Below are positions 36,831 to 52,500 of a DNA stretch of 64,000 nucleotides, in pieces. The DNA lies in contig CP075492.1 of the NCBI GenBank assembly GCA_021613535.1, positions 7,874,001-7,938,000 on the forward strand, written 5' to 3'. The stretch comes from Adineta vaga (Eukaryota; Rotifera). Numbering within the stretch: position 1 is the first letter of the stretch; the number at the start of each line of letters is the position of its first letter. The notes below the pieces were generated by a model that saw only the letters and a program-made list of their open reading frames with translations, was not told where the DNA came from and ran no database searches. Made by a program: the position numbers and the translations under genes.

Positions 36831-39664
36831 TTATTGTTGTTGTTTGGAATTAATAATAGGTTGACTATTCTTTCGATATCTCTGTATAGGCGGTATCGGA
36901 GGTATCAAATCACTTGTACGTCTTGATGCTGAATGTAGATTTGGTCGTAATTTTTCTGTCGAAACACGATTAGCTTCTAATTTTTTCATCCGTAATTCAT
37001 AAGATTTGTTTTCTTTGTATTCAATTGTACTTAAACGTGGAGTAGAACTTTTTGCACTTCGCATTGACGATATACTTGAATTATCATCACCAATGGAATG
37101 TAAACGTTCACGACGAAAATCTTGTTCATCAAATCCAGAATCACGATCAAGTTTGGAAACATCATTGGTTTTATCAACTAAATCCGATGATTGAGATCGT
37201 TGTGTAGCAATAACTGGTTTACGTCGTGGTTTAGTCAGTTGTTGTTCTTCTTTTTTAACAGCATCGACAATATTGGATACTGTATTTGAACGTGTAGAAT
37301 ATCGATTAAAAGCTGGTCGTAAACGATTAGTTGCTTGTTTTTCTGTTGAAGACTTTATCGATGAAGTACTAATAGTTGATTTTCGAGTTGTTGATGAAAT
37401 TCGTGGTGATGGTACTGATCTTTTTTTCTCTTCTAGAATACCTTCACTACTTTCTAAACTATCATTATCCATATTAGTTTGATCCTTTTCATCAACGGAT
37501 TTCTTCTTCACTGACATGATATCATCAATATCATTTATATCAAAATCACTTGATGCTGCCAGAGATGTCGAATACATATGATCATCAATATTACCAATAA
37601 TTGATTCTGTAAATCTCGATTTTTGTTCGTTGAAATGATTAGTATCATTTAGATTGAGCGGTTGTGTATGAGATTTAATAATAGGTGAATAATGTCGAGG
37701 AGATTGTTTTTCATTTAAAGTTATATTTAAAGATTTAATTGAATGTTCAAGAGAATCATCTTTTGAATCCAATGATGATGATGAAGATGGTTTACTAGGC
37801 GTTGTTTCTGTAAATGATGAATAATCTTGATCTGTACTTGGTGATGATTGTTTACTATAAATAGATGAAGGAGTTAGTCGACCTGTAACTCGATTATTTC
37901 GCATTTTAGTCGTTGGCGATGATCGATGATGGTGGTGGTGAGGACATGATGCAGGTTGATTGAGAATATCTTCTTCACTTCGATACGTTATCTGTCCGAT
38001 ACGATGACGTCCATCAGCATCACGAGTAATAACAAGTTGAGCATCCACTAGATTTGTATCATGTTGAGATGGTTTTGGTAAGGGAAATTCTTCTGTTTTG
38101 ATTGTTACAGATTTACCATAAGGAATTGTTTTTTGAGTACTAGGCGAGATGTTCGGATTACCTAAGGCAAGAATAGGAATATCGGAATGATTGTGATGTT
38201 GATGATGTTCAGATCGACGATGAGCTTTAAATGAGAAGAAGTTTTAGTAAAGAAAAATGATTAAATTTCCATACACTTACCACCCGATCGTCGACATGGA
38301 TCGTGTTTATTTAAATAATTTTCGAGTGTATCCCAACCGCCGCCTACTCGAACCATAACATGATTTCTTAAAATCTTTAAAAAAAAGAAAAAATATGAGT
38401 TTGCAAATAAAATAGAAGTTTTTCATAAATATGTACTCGAATGAAAATAATTGTTCCGTTTTCACCAATTCGATATTTTCCTTCACCAATACGTATGACT
38501 GGAAAACGGTCTGAACAACAACACGAATTAACAATTTGTATAACCTAAAGAAATCATGTCTTGATTAAACTCATTTCCAATTCGAAATTTTTCTCTTACT
38601 GTTTTATGTAAATGTGATGAACATGCAGGTGGTTCATTAGGATGATTTTGTTCATTTGATGATGTTTGACTAAATGGTAAATCATCATTTGCAGTAATCA
38701 TCGGTGTTGTTATTTCATTAGATGTTATACTATCATAATTTTCTTCAGTAGTTTGTTTGTTTTTACTATTCGTACTATCAGTATTATCATAATTATTGTT
38801 CGAAAATATTGATGTATGAGTCAATTGAGCTTGTAACCAATTAGCACCATTGGAACTTGATACAGAGAATGTATTCGAAGAATTTTGATCGTCATTATCA
38901 TTATTGTCGTTCACAACAGATTGATAGTTCGTTGTATCTAATTTAGTTCTAGGAATTTCTTCTTGTTCTTCTTCTTTTTCTGTTTTTTCTACGTGATATT
39001 CTTGTATCTCTTTTCGCTGTGAATTTTTGAATTCTATAGATGAATTCAATTCTGTTTGTTGCTTATCACGGGCAATTTCTCGTTCAATTTCATCTTCAAG
39101 TTTAATTATAGCCGGTACACTGACACCAAATTTTGCACCAAAACGAGCAATTTCAAGTAGACAGAGAAGAAAATTTTTTTCGTTTTTTCGCAAGATTAAA
39201 TCATCTGATTCGAACATAAGAACTTCACGAACACCAGCGACACGTCGTGCCCATTTGATAAATTGCGAGACATTATCACGAGCATTGAATGTTTGAGGAC
39301 GAGCATCCGTACGATATTTACAATTTATTAGGGATGATGTTGTTGATGACATTTTACGTGCTGCATCATTGACATTATTTGCATGATGGCAAAGTAGAGC
39401 ACCGTTTTCTAAACAAAAGAAAAAAAAGAAAAGAAAATGTCTACAATACACACATGCATTGAAAACTAGATAATTACCTAAACGTTCAAGAAAATTATCC
39501 GCTGTAATTAATCCCCAATCTGGATACATATTTGAAAGCCAATCAGCAAGATCTTCTTTCATTGCGTAAAGATATTCATCAGTCGTTGAATATGGTTGAA
39601 GAGATTTCATTTCGAGAAAACGTGATTGTGGATCAATCACTAATTGTTCGATAGCCGTAGCCAT
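36831..39664 (-). CDS. GAS2L: GAS2-like protein (calponin homology + GAR domain)
   Basis: The calponin-homology domain opens after [19 protein letters not shown], with [20 protein letters not shown] and [14 protein letters not shown], a signature of the GAS2 family. It continues to about 39060. A disordered Asn/Ser/Thr-rich linker leads to the GAR domain near 38270-38540: [33 protein letters not shown] and [16 protein letters not shown]. The C-terminal exon (36831 to about 38230) is long, disordered and basic, with a His run near 37930. GAS2-like proteins bind F-actin through CH and microtubules through GAR and tail, crosslinking the two. An ATG six codons upstream (39682) is also in frame; 39664 is preferred because homologues start close to it. 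Confidence 0.92.
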
Positions 39665-42600
39665 CGTTATATGATCTATCAATAAAAAGAATCAAATTTA
39701 ATAGTAATATTTTGACAAACAATGATTGATTTACGCTACATGAATTCTCAGTCCTTCGTTCTTTTCATCAAAGAATGATGGTAAGCATCATGAATCAGTT
39801 AGAACGAAACAAGTTCATTTCTCTTGTTCTTCTACATTGGTGAATGTATATATGAATGACTGACTTTCTTTTTTTTAAATAGCACCCTTTCGGTCATTGT
39901 CTTTCGTTCTCGCTTTTGCCCTCCCTTGTCCTTTCTCTTTCTCTTTTTCTCGTTGTTTAAATTTTTTATTTCTTTCCTTCTCTCGATTCAAACGATCAAC
40001 ACTAATGTCATGTACGACGTCCTCGCATTGAAATTAACATAGATTAAAGTATCTTTTTCTTTTCATTTGATGGACAGAAAGATGTATGAAGAGGTGTCAT
40101 GTAAATCTATGGATCAAATTGAGATCTAATGACTGAAATGAAAAGCCTTTTGTAGTACATTACATCTATTATATGAAACAATTAAATAAACGATAGATAC
40201 AATGAACTATTCATTGATCCAAAAGAAGAAATAAAATGTCCTCCACTTTCTTCAAGCATAACTCAGTACATACAATAATATAATTGCTCATTTGGTCTTG
40301 CGCTCATATAAATAATTATGAAAGTGTAACAAACACTTCAATGTTCACTCTCATATATAGACATTGTAGAACATATGAAGATACAGGTCAAATAATAAGA
40401 CAAAGAAAGTAATGCCAATACAAATTGAATACACATGTTTAAGACGAAATGTCTGTCTACACATACATTCCGAAGAAAACAAAAAAGAGCTATTTACTTT
40501 TAAGATATCACGAAGAAATTTTTCTAATAATCACATTCAATAAACGTTCTATCTTATCGTTTTTTGTTACTGTTATCAATGACATGTAAAAATCAAGTAG
40601 TCTAGATGCTTAATCTCTTGAGATTTCGTACAAAAAGGAAATATGTTAAGTACAACTCTATGTCTTTATTACCTGACTTGTTGATAGACAAACGATCAAA
40701 GGATATTTGTATACATCCGCCTCGTTGTCCGTCCGTTTCATTCTCGTTTAAATAAATGTCAAACGATCGCCTGCTTATACATATTCAACAAAGCTATTGC
40801 ACATATTTTTACTTTACATGTCAAGGCTTTTGTTTTTTCTTTCTCTTTAGTTAAATCAACTAAAATTATCTTGAACATTAACACACAAAAAACGACCCGA
40901 TATCATCGCAATTAAAAGATATATATATATATATAGAAGATTACCTGATATAATAAAATCGACGAAGGAAAAACAACACTGATTCAGTAGTTTATATATA
41001 TATATATGTGTGTGTGTGCGTGTTATTGTTATTTAAAAAAATATATTTTCTTTCCTTCTACTACTTCATCTTCGATGAGTCATATCTATTATTTTTTAAA
41101 AGGTATGATTCTTACCTGTGATTTTGCTATCGACGAAACTATGTTGCGGAGGTTGATATGATTTACTTTATTTTCTATTGATGGAAAGAAAAATACGTTT
41201 AGCCAATAGTCCAAATCGTATTTTTCTATTCACCTTCGCTTAAGACAAGCGATTTGACAAAAACACCTACTAAAAATGACAGCGACAAAATGTGTATGAG
41301 TGTAATATTTGCATGACGGTAAGAAAGAGAGAGAGAGAAATCGAGAAGAATGGGATAAAGAAGAAGAAGAAGAAGAAGAAAAGTAAAACACGAATAAAAG
41401 ATTGAAAAAGAAAACGAGAAGTGTCCAATGATGTAACGCACCTGTTTGATTGGCACCAGAATGTCTTGATGTCTGCCGGTGGGAGTAACAGTAAAATCAA
41501 GGTCAAGACAATCGATAAAATTCTACTTCGTTCTATTCGCTTAATACTATTCAGTCAAAGGTCAACGTGTCTGGACAAAAGTAAAAAAAAAATAATGACC
41601 GGTACGATAAAATATCATCACACCTATATGTTGATCCAATCTCCTTCTTTTTCTCCTCTTCCAAACTATGACATACGTTTTTAACAAAATCGATCGAGTC
41701 GATTTTAATCACGAGAATAACTTATTCTCAAGTGAGACATTTACCCTTGAACATGAAGGATTTTTATAAATGATTTTAAATATTCAATTGACATACAAAA
41801 CATAAAGATATTTGATTTTCTCTTATGACAATCGAGATAATGCAATGATTTCTCTCTTGGTTGTATCATACGAGCACATATTCAATGTTAAGAATAAAAG
41901 TCCGCTTTACAATTTCTTCTCAATAAATCGACCTCGATCGAAAAGAAAATTATATAATCACCAGATCGAGTTTATTGTATTCTAAACTTGAATAGCATTT
42001 CTCTATGTATCTCTCTCTTTCTCTATATATATATAAATATATGTAAAATGTCTTTTTAAAAAGGGATATTAAATGAAGTCTAATTCGATGAATCACTTAC
42101 GTATAAAACGTTATATTCATTCGATCGAATGGTTTCATTTTTCAAAGAAAAATAAATTTAATCCAAAAGATTTAGTATTTGTATTTTCACATGTTATGAA
42201 ATACAACAATCAATTCGTTTGCTTCTCTTTTATACTTTATAACCAAATAAGACAATTCTACTACTCTGTTCATTTTCAAAAGGATATGTACATATCTATC
42301 GCAATAAAGTTTGAATGTAACATTTATTTGTTTAGTTATTACATAAGACAGTGCTAATACAGCAATTATTTTCTTCTTTAACCATTCAATTGATGTTTGT
42401 GCAATATTGGATTGAAGCTATAAGCTTTTTTTTAGAAACGATAAGGCTTCAGAAAAAGAAATAAGCACAACGTTTAAAAGATCAAACTAAATTAGATTGA
42501 AGCTTAATCCGATTTCTTTTTCTAGGTTTAACTGTATATGTGAATAAATATTATTTGAGTATCATACAATGAAAAGGTATTTAAATCATTCGTAGAATGA

Positions 42601-43046
42601 TGAACGCAATATTTTATAAAAAAAAAAGTTAAACTAGACACATACCGATAAATTTCGTAAAGAAAAACTCAATTAAAACATCAAAGAGAAGACAATATCT
42701 AGCTCGATTTCATTGATAGAAATGGTTTAATAACTATGTAATCATCGAAAATCAAGACTGAGCTTGATATTTGTGTGATACGTATAGAATGATAAATTTT
42801 GATTCTAACACATTTCATACGACATTGATCTTATTCATCTATATTTATACATATATTCCAGTAAAAAAAGACGTTTATATATTAATAAACACACGAAAAA
42901 TAATCTCTGATAATGATTCATATAACGGCAATGAAGAGAGAGAGAGAAAAAAAGCATTGAACAAAACATATAGAATGTTGAAATTTGATAACTGAAAAGG
43001 TAAGTACATTTTTCATAAAAATGACCATAGAAAACAAAAACAGAAA
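39665..43046. other. Intergenic, GAS2-like upstream and Rap1GAP 3' side
   Basis: About 3.4 kb without a supported gene. It contains (AT)n runs near 40918-40934 and 40994-41007 (followed by GT repeats), a GA run near 41324-41338 and an AAG run near 41359-41382. Frames at 41226-41506 and 42073-42357 are low-complexity or featureless. The GAS2-like promoter should lie in the first kilobase. Confidence 0.45.
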
Positions 43047-46000
43047 TTAAACAGTTGCTTCTTCACTTATATGAATACCAGCTGTTTGTGGTGTATAGAT
43101 CTGTCGTTGGCTTGATGATAGACGATGCCAAATATGTGACTAAAATGTATCAATAAAAGAAGATCTGTTACGCATGTATTTCTTAATACTTACTGGATAG
43201 GATTTTTCACGAAGTTGTTGTCGATAAGCTAAACATATTGAAAAGGAAATGAAATTTTTCAGGATAAAGACGGACTATTTACCATCTTGATCATCGCTAT
43301 CATATGGCACACGAGTGGTTTCAACAGAAGACATACTATCCTGAAAAAAAAACATCAATGATTTCATTTTTTAATATACGGACAAAAAACTATTCTTCTT
43401 ACTAATCCTTCATCCGATTCATCACCATAATAAACCTGAGATGGAAGTGAAGCATATGGTTGAATGGTTGAACTACTCATATCAGCACTTGTATTCAAAC
43501 TATCATCACTTGGTCCATTGGCTTGTCTAAATCAAAATCTCTTCAATCGTTCATCATCATTCAAATCATTCTTTACTTACCGATTTGTCAAATTATTTTC
43601 CCGTGTTGAATCTCGACTAAAATAACAATATTCTTATTTTGCCAAAAAACAAATTCAATTTTATTTCGACTTACTTAGGTAGAGAATTTGCAACCGATAA
43701 ACGAGGATGTAAATCGACACTATCCATAGATTTTCCTAATCGAATTAATTTCTTACTAGCTTTCGTTTTCTTTTCATTTGATTTCAATGATTGACGAGGA
43801 CTATCTGATATACTGCTACTTCGACTAAAGATCTTTTTCATTGAAGATAAGTAACGTTTTCGTGCAGAAGTTGATAACAATGATAAACGATGATGACCAA
43901 CACGTTTTTGTTCATCACATAGAATTTCATAAGATTTTTCTGATAGATTTTCACATAAAGTTTTCAAATAAGAACAACGAGTACGTTTTTGTAACAAAGC
44001 AAATGTTCGACAACGATATGCAGCATATTCAGCATTGATTAATTTCGAAAGAATAAATGGTTTTAATTGTTCAGCAGTACGAACATAAACGACATTTTTA
44101 TGAAGATATGGAGGAAATTCTTCGATATCATCACGAGCAATAAGCATCATCTAAACAATTTAAATATAGATAGAATCATATGGGAATATCTTCTCAATAA
44201 TCGCATCTGTAAGCGATAAAACTACTGATCCTATTTCCTATTTGAATCGTACCTCGACAAGTCCGTTCGTTTATATTCTACCACCTAGTTGAAGTGCTTT
44301 GGCCTTGTTTCATCTAAGCACTTAGTCGAGAGAAAACAACAAATCAAGGTTTATCAAGTCTACGGTCATTTTCTATATCCTGAACTAACGAGCGCATAAG
44401 GCCAATAATAATATAAACAAAACATATATCAATCTTTCAAACGAAGTTATTAAATTTAATACCATTGCATAAGAGAAAAAGAAAGAAACGATCAATTTCA
44501 GTCCAAGTCATTCTACTTATCATATCAATACAAATGTCAATCTAATGGATTCATTTTCATCCAAGGTTCGTTCCATGTCAACATTGATTTTACGCGTCTG
44601 AATAAACACAATCAACAAGCTATGATTAAACAACTTACTTTATAACATGTTCGAGACAGTATTTGAACAGGTTGAATAACAAGAAATACATGAAGAAAAT
44701 TTGATTTGATCATACTGGGATGAAATGGTGTGTTTTCTTCTTGAAAAACAATAGTCACAATATCATTTCCAATATGACGTTTACGTTGAATTTGTGTAAT
44801 ATCATTTGGTGTAAATGGTAATAATGTACTAACATGAAACATAATTTCTTTATCATCATAACATTCATAATACGATATTGGAGAATCTGTATCTTCACTC
44901 ACATCTAAACCACCTCGATATCTAAATGAATTACATTAGGATTGAAACCGAAAAACAAACGATAGATAAATACCCTTGAAAGTTTTTCAATGATACTCTC
45001 GTTGCAATGATATCAAGAAATTCATCGAATGTTCGACTGTGTCTTTCATTATTAAAAAGTTCTTCTTCTGTTATCTAAAAAGAAAAGAAGATCTAAATCA
45101 TTCATGAAATGATACAATTAAAATTTTACTTGTCCTCTTCGTTGATAAATAATTCCAAATTTAAATTTTTGTGTTTCTAATTTCTCATCATACTCTTTAA
45201 CATATTGTTGTGCTTTTAAACTTGCACAACTTTCAAAATGATCGATATGTAAATCAGGATAGAGTTCTTGAGCAAGTGTTATATAATTTGTGACATTACT
45301 TCCATCATCTAAGCATAGCATCGATTTTGAACCATCTTTTGTACGTACAATAACAGTTAATTCATCATTCTGAGGTTTAATCGACATAACTACTGGATCG
45401 AATTCGTCATCAATTGCATAGATATCATAATGATACTGAAAAATCAAGTTGAAAGGAAAATATTAAACAATGAATGACAGAAATTTACTTGATCATAGAA
45501 ATAATTTGTATAGATTGAAGCAATATTTTCTGAAGTAGTTTGACAATCGCTTGGAAGAATTTTTGTTTTAAAAATCCATTGGGATGGTTCATCATAACCA
45601 CCTTCAATACGATAACGATCTTTTTCATGTAACATATCATCCGATGGTAAACAATAAATCATTGGGAAAACTCCACTCGGTGATGAAATTAACATCTAAT
45701 GAAAATATCGGTGAACAGAAAACGAATAAAATTCAAACTTACATCGTTGATATAATATTGAACTGTTTGTTGAATTTGATCAGTGTGACGAGTTGATGAT
45801 TCACTATTATCATAGTCTAATGTTGAATAATTTGAACGAGTAGATATTCGTCCAGTAAATGAATCCTTGAAAAATAAAAGTTATTGAATTAATTCTTTTC
45901 AAGGATATTCTTTAGAAAACAACGAGACTATGCAGATTTGGATGTCTGGAAAGGCCAAGGTGTTTTAAATATCAAGTCTTTCTTTCTTTCTTTCTTTCTT

Positions 46001-47089
46001 TCTCTCTCTTTCTTTCCAATTATTTATCTGAGACAAATACTAGGAACTATATGTCAATCTTCAAAAGAATTAATATGCCATCTTGTACTCAATTGATTAA
46101 AACTAAGGTTCATCATACTTCTCTAGTTGGTAATGACATTTGGCTATTATGTAAAGTTGAATGTTTTAATGATGATCGATTCGGTTTATCAATGTGAACA
46201 CTTTGTCGATTTGTTTGTGGATTCATTGAATGTCGCATTCGAAGTGGAACATTATTCAATGCTGGTAAACTAGTATGACTTCGACGTAGTTCCATTGGAA
46301 AATCAAGTGAATAACTTCGTGCAAGTTGTTGTTGACAATTTATTTCTTCAATATTGCCTATAGATCTTAAATATACAGTAAATCTTATAATTTTTATACA
46401 TAACCGATATTGAATGGGTATAATTTATGAATACAAATATGGAAGGCAAAGAAGAGTAGAAGAGCGTGGGAAAGAAAGCGAGGGATAGAGAGAAAGAGAG
46501 AAAGAGAAAGTAAAAGAGAAAAAAAGACGCTCTGCTAGTGGTAAAGAAAAAAACATACTTTGGAAGATTGAGTGACATATTCGAACTAAAATACGAGGAA
46601 AAAAATCAATAATATTGAAACAAAAAAGAAATGTATTCACATACATAGTTGCAATATTGTATGGTCGATGTTCGGAATTAAAATAATATTGTCCATCACG
46701 TTGATGACATGAGAAGAGTGTGTCAGCACAAATATGTTCTCCACGATAATCACGACTGGAACAAAAAAAAGGACGAAGAGAGAAAAAAAGACGAGAATAT
46801 ATCGAATAAGAAAGAATTTTTTTACTTACCGATTTAAATAATCATTATTATATAATTGTCCACTTGTCGTCAGATGGGCATTTGTTAACGATTCAGATCT
46901 TTCAAGGAAAGAACTGTCATGTTGAGTAATCGTTGTATCATTGTCAGTGAAATTTTGTTGATATAATTCAGTATTTAGTCTTTTGATTTTTATAGATTCA
47001 CTTATGTTGTTATTTGTTATTGCTGGTAAGCCGTTCTCTTCCTCACTCCAGCCATTAAAAATGTCATAAATTTTCGCACACCATGCCAT
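43047..47089 (-). CDS. RAP1GAP: Rap1 GTPase-activating protein
   Basis: Starts [20 protein letters not shown] at 47089. A disordered N-terminal region is followed by the two-part RapGAP domain. The first part (45118-45700) includes [35 protein letters not shown] and [13 protein letters not shown]. The catalytic part (44639-44902 and 44150 onward) includes [19 protein letters not shown] and [18 protein letters not shown]; the Asn in HIGNDIV is the family's catalytic asparagine thumb. It continues with IARDDIEEF and [20 protein letters not shown]. The Ser-rich tail ([20 protein letters not shown]) resembles vertebrate RAP1GAP tails that carry kinase sites. The protein speeds GTP hydrolysis by Rap1, limiting adhesion signalling. 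A GoLoco motif was not recognised at the N-terminus. The intron 44151-44638 (488 nt) is far longer than the others. Confidence 0.93.
45978..46016. repeat. (TTTC)n microsatellite in Rap1GAP intron
   Basis: Perfect TTTC units followed by CT units, lying in the intron between two Rap1GAP exons. Simple repeat only. Confidence 0.9.
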
Positions 47090-49565
47090 ATTGAAAGAAA
47101 AACGAAAAACGAAAAAGAAGTTATTCACATCTAGAAAAAACAAAAAAGAAAGAATTGAGACATTTTGTAACAGCAGGGGTAACTCGTACATTCGAGCAAG
47201 GTCGTACAACTCTAATATAACTACCACATAAACCATCATTTTTCTCTCTTCTCTTTTTTCACTACTACCCTTTATTTCTTGTTAAAAAAAAGTGAAGCAT
47301 CGAATGACGAGGTTTGACTAGTGCGTTTTTCTATCTAATAAAAAAAGAAACAAAGAAAAGAAAAAGTAATTGTTCGCATCTATAAGTACTTTTTATATAT
47401 AGTTGAATGATCAATTCTTTTCAAATTTATTTGATAGATTAATGTAAACAAATAAACATCGAATCTTTTCTATTTCTCTCAACAAAACATGACAACACTT
47501 TTATTCATTTCTTTTTTTGTACGATGATATTTACCCGATTAAATACATACATGTTCAATATAAACATATCATTCATGTTAAAAAAAGATCAAGTTAACAA
47601 TAGAACAGAGAGAAAGAGAATATGTTCAACACATTTTTGTTAGATGAGACTGTGTAAATGAATAAAACAGCAGGTAAATGAAACCTTCAAGAAAATATAT
47701 GTATACATATGTTATTAATAGAAGAAAAAAACCTACGATGACAACCTTTGATTCAACTGATCATATGATGACTATAAAATATATTGTACATTCGTTAGTA
47801 AAACTATTATTCTCAACGAAACATTTTATGACTCGTTTACCCTTTCAAAATAGATTTTGATCGTACTTCTCTTTTCTATTCATCTCCGATCCGATTCTCT
47901 TCCATTGAACATAGGAAAGTGGCTTATATAAGATGGCAATCGAAATTTAATATTAATTTGTACTTACACTACTATTAATATATGAACAAACTGTTCTTCT
48001 ATCCATTACCATGTGACATTTACGTTGATGATTTGCAATATATCAAATCAATTTGCAACTCACTAATCTATGTGTAGAAAGTATTGTACTCATTGTCTCG
48101 ATTGATGGATGAGAAGACTGTCCAATTCGAGATAATTATATAATCATTGTTCATTGATAGAAAGGCAAATGGGGGGAATGATGAAGAGAATGAGAGAGAG
48201 AGGAATACATATAACTGACCTGTACGTCGTGCAATTGATTTCTGTGACGAGAAAAAAACGGAAACAAGTTGTCGCAAACGAACAAGAAGAAGAAGAAGAA
48301 GAACAAGAATAAGAAAAAAGGAAAAAAAAGAAGAATTAGGTCAGTCAACATATAAGAAAAGAAGAATAAAAAATAAAATACGATGAAGATTTCTCTCGCT
48401 TTTTCTTCTCTCTCTCTCGCTCTTCATTAAAGCTGTAGATCAAGGTTAACAAACTTTTCATTATTTTGTGGTTTTTTAATATCTTGTAACGGTGATCTTC
48501 AGAGTTCTAGAGTAAATGTTATTTTTGTAATACGAATATACGACATTTTTCTGTCAAGAACTTCTTACTTCGGTATTTTTGTGTACACTTACTTCTGTTC
48601 TATTTACATCGTATATACAAAAAAGCAACGCATGACATTGATTGGATTTTACGTCGACGAACACAGAAGAAAAAGTGCAATCAAATAGACCATTTTTTTT
48701 CTTCAGTTGATTTCATTCCTGAATAATAGGTGTATTTCCTTTTTTGTGATTTGTTGACCAGTAATTAATGCTATTGATAGAAATCAAAGCTGACATTTAT
48801 CTTGCTAGACTATGATTACGTAAAGAGATTTCCGAAAAGTATGAATGAATAAATGAATGAGTGGTCATTGATAGGATCAATATATTCTTTCATTCTCACC
48901 TTTACTTTATCAAAAGACGTAGACATAGACGAACGATTGAATACGATAATTGACCTGTTGGATAGGCGATGATGAATGAAAACAAAAATATTACATCGTT
49001 CGACGAGACATTTTTTCGATGATGTTGTGAGAAACATCGAGAAGAAGAGTAGAAAAGAAGTAAAGTTTGAATAAGATTATATGGAATAGTAAGAGGAGCA
49101 CAACAATGTGTAATTTAACGATAATGAGAGAAAGAAATGCTATTGTTTTTCTTCCAAACTTCAAGTAAGTGAAGTGAACAACATGCTGTGTAAATATACT
49201 CGACAGATGAAATGAATTCTTACTTTAATTTTTTTTTCACGTTCTCCTGTAAATTTGAAGAGAACAAATGATTTTTAATGAATAATATCATGTTTGTATT
49301 TTTCTTCTTTAAATATCCACGAAAAAAACACAACGTTCATGACAATCACAAAAACAACAACAACAACAACGACAACGAAGACGACAAAAAGAAACTGCAC
49401 AACTAACTTCAATAATAAGAATGTTTTCTTATCAGAACTTTAAATGAATGTTCGGAGAACAAAAAAGAAAAATAAAATGAATAAAATAAAAGATTATGCA
49501 TAAGAATAAAATGACAAAAATAGAAATAGAACGAATTTCATAGAGAATATAATCATTTTTGTTCT
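47090..49565. other. Intergenic, Rap1GAP upstream and HID1 3' side
   Basis: AT-rich. Contains an AAG run near 48283-48303 and purine-rich plus-strand sequence near 48180-48345 that gives poly-Phe minus-strand frames. The Rap1GAP promoter and possible 5' UTR exons should lie near 47090-48000. No gene supported. Confidence 0.45.
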
Positions 49566-52500
49566 TTAGACTCGTTGAATTTCAAATAACTTCACATCTG
49601 TATCATACCATATAGGTGGATCAACATTCCTAAATTGAGAGAAAAGAAAATATCTTAAGTCACAATCACCGACTAGTCGGCATTTACCTGAGATAAATAA
49701 CACCCCACATATATGTACGAAACCACATAACTGTACCCGAATTTGGTTGATATTTTCGAATTAAAATTGGATGTGGAACTGGTAGAAGACCAACTAATGT
49801 ACCATGTTGAAGAAATTTAATGATTTCACTTTCATCGGTTAGACCACGATCCATACAAATTTTTTCGACTTGAGGTACAAGAACTTGAAGAAGACGTGTA
49901 ATTGTTTGTAATGGTAATTTGCTCTTCCATGATTGTACCCATTGAGATGTTGGCGACCAGATACCACTATCGGATAGCTGACTTGTGTTTGAAATAGTAC
50001 CACCATGTTGAGACGTAGGTGAAGACGACTAAATAAATAGAAGATGTAAAGGTTGAAGTAAAATTCAATATACTTGAGTGAGATTTGCTGAGGTTTCATT
50101 GTCACCATCTGATCGCACACGTTGATGGTCATCCATATTGGGTGAAGCAGCCAAAGTACGTTCAGTCATCTTATGAATAGCTATACAAAAATAATAAAAA
50201 ATAAAATTTATTGATTTCATGAAAGAGAAAAGAATTTATGTGATCGATTGGCAGAGAATAAAACGTGATAAAAAGCATTGTTTTAAATATCTAAGTGTCG
50301 TTCGATTAGTGTATTCATCGTCAATAGTTAGCTGTTACGAAAAATATATGCAATATTCCATATCCATAGTATTAAAACTTTGCGCGCTATATATTTACTC
50401 TTTGAATGTTTCTTCCAATATGTTTCTTTAGTGAACAATAGAATTCTTCGTTCATCTTTCGTATTGATTCCACATATGGCATCTATTTTTGATAGAAACT
50501 TCACTGGAGTACGAGATTGAATTTCATCTTTTTGTATAACAATCGTTTCCCATTCCTTGAAATTCTATTCTACATATCTGAACTATCTTTAGTATTCTTG
50601 AAGAAAGAAGAAAAACAACACTTTCTTCATCTGATCCTTTGCAAAACGAAGTTCTCAATCGCTTCATTAAAATCCTTATTCTTACATGGTGTTTCAGCTA
50701 ATGTTGTAATCATTGCATTGTTGATTCCTCCAGCTGTCTTGATTTGTTCCTTTTGTAAAAGTGATCCTTCTTCTATGTTTGATTTTGAATTATTTTGAAA
50801 AATATTTTGTTTATTGTCAGATTTATCTGGACTTGATTTTGTTGAAGAAATTGAAATCGATGGTTTTGTACTTAATTTTGATATAGTTTGCGTATCAGTT
50901 GCTAAATTACTCAATGCAAAAAAGACTTGCCGCTTACGAATAATTGAATAAACCAAACTAGCATTGCCTAAAGTAATCAACAGATATTTTTCGATTTTTC
51001 TTTTCGTTCGAAAAATCTTACCATCAAATTGATATTGAATAATGTTATTAAATGCTTCAAGAAGAAAAAAAACTAAATGATGATTATCTGAAGCGGCGAA
51101 AAGAAACCATGGAGAACTGAATGCCTAAAATTGTCATTCATTCAGATATTTACAGATGAAAATTACCATAGAATATCTTTTTTTTACCTCGAGTAGATGA
51201 ATTAATTTATTACTTGATACCATAGATAATGTTTTTAAATAGGGTGAAATATTGACTATAATAGTTAATAAACAATCATATAATGGTTGTAAACGTTGAT
51301 GTGCTGAGACAATGATTTTATGGAAAACCTAAAACTAGAAATTAGATCTTTTGGATTGAAAATAAGTTTCATACAATAATCAGTAGATCTGCATGAGTTC
51401 CAGTAAATACGGGAATATCCATAGGCACTCGAGTTACGTAAGGTTTATTCAATCGAACACCGAAATTTCTTTCACCGCTAAGTAATAATAAGATGAAAAC
51501 GCCAATATGCATCAAACCCGTTTTTGCTAAAAATATTTCAAAAGGATTTACTAATAAAAGAACAAGCAAGGTTTGGTAAAGATAGTTACATGTATCCGAA
51601 CGAGCATCATTAAGAAAATAAAGAATTGGAACGAGAACATCAAGTACTTCACTGGATTTTAATACATAATATAAGAATTTCTATTCAATTCGAGAAGATA
51701 GAGAAAGCTAAGATAAGAGTAGTGAACTTTGAAAATCTAACCTTATTTCGATCGCAAAATTTCCAAAATAAAATCAATAATTCTTGATAGAATCCAATTT
51801 TCTTACATGAGCCTGGTAGATATGTTTGAATCAATGGATTATTCAATAATCGACAAAATCCTCTCAATAAAACATTGAAATCCTAAAAGAAAAAAAATCC
51901 ACAATTTTGAAATAATCGAAGGAAAAAACAATTTCTTACATCATCTCGATGAATACGTGATAGATAATTAACAAATAGATTTGGACAATCATCGCCTGTT
52001 ACCATTTGATTGATTGTTGATGATGAAACTTGATCAGTTAACATAGATGAATTATGATCAAGAGTTATACATAATAATTGTGCAGCAACTTCGACTAGAG
52101 GTTCACGTGTATCAGTAAATAGAAGATAATTATATGGTAAATAACCAACAGGATCATAAGAAAATACAATATTTATCAATGAAGTAAATAACGGTAATGT
52201 TTGACTAGAGAAAAGAGAAATAAAATAGTTAGTTTCTTCCGGAAAGATGAGATAATTTAGTTTACCGATTGTGACCGGATGTAAAATAAGTTAACCATTT
52301 ATTGGAATGAGAATGTAGTTCAGCTAAAAAGAATCAAAACATACTATGATATCGATAGTCAATCAACAGTTTCTGTTTTTATTTGACTAACCTTTTTCAC
52401 ATCGATAGACAAAAATTACATTTCTTCTCAACAACTATCGTCAAATGGAGATTTTCTACGAATTACGTACCTGATGGATTCATATAGATCGTTTCCGAAA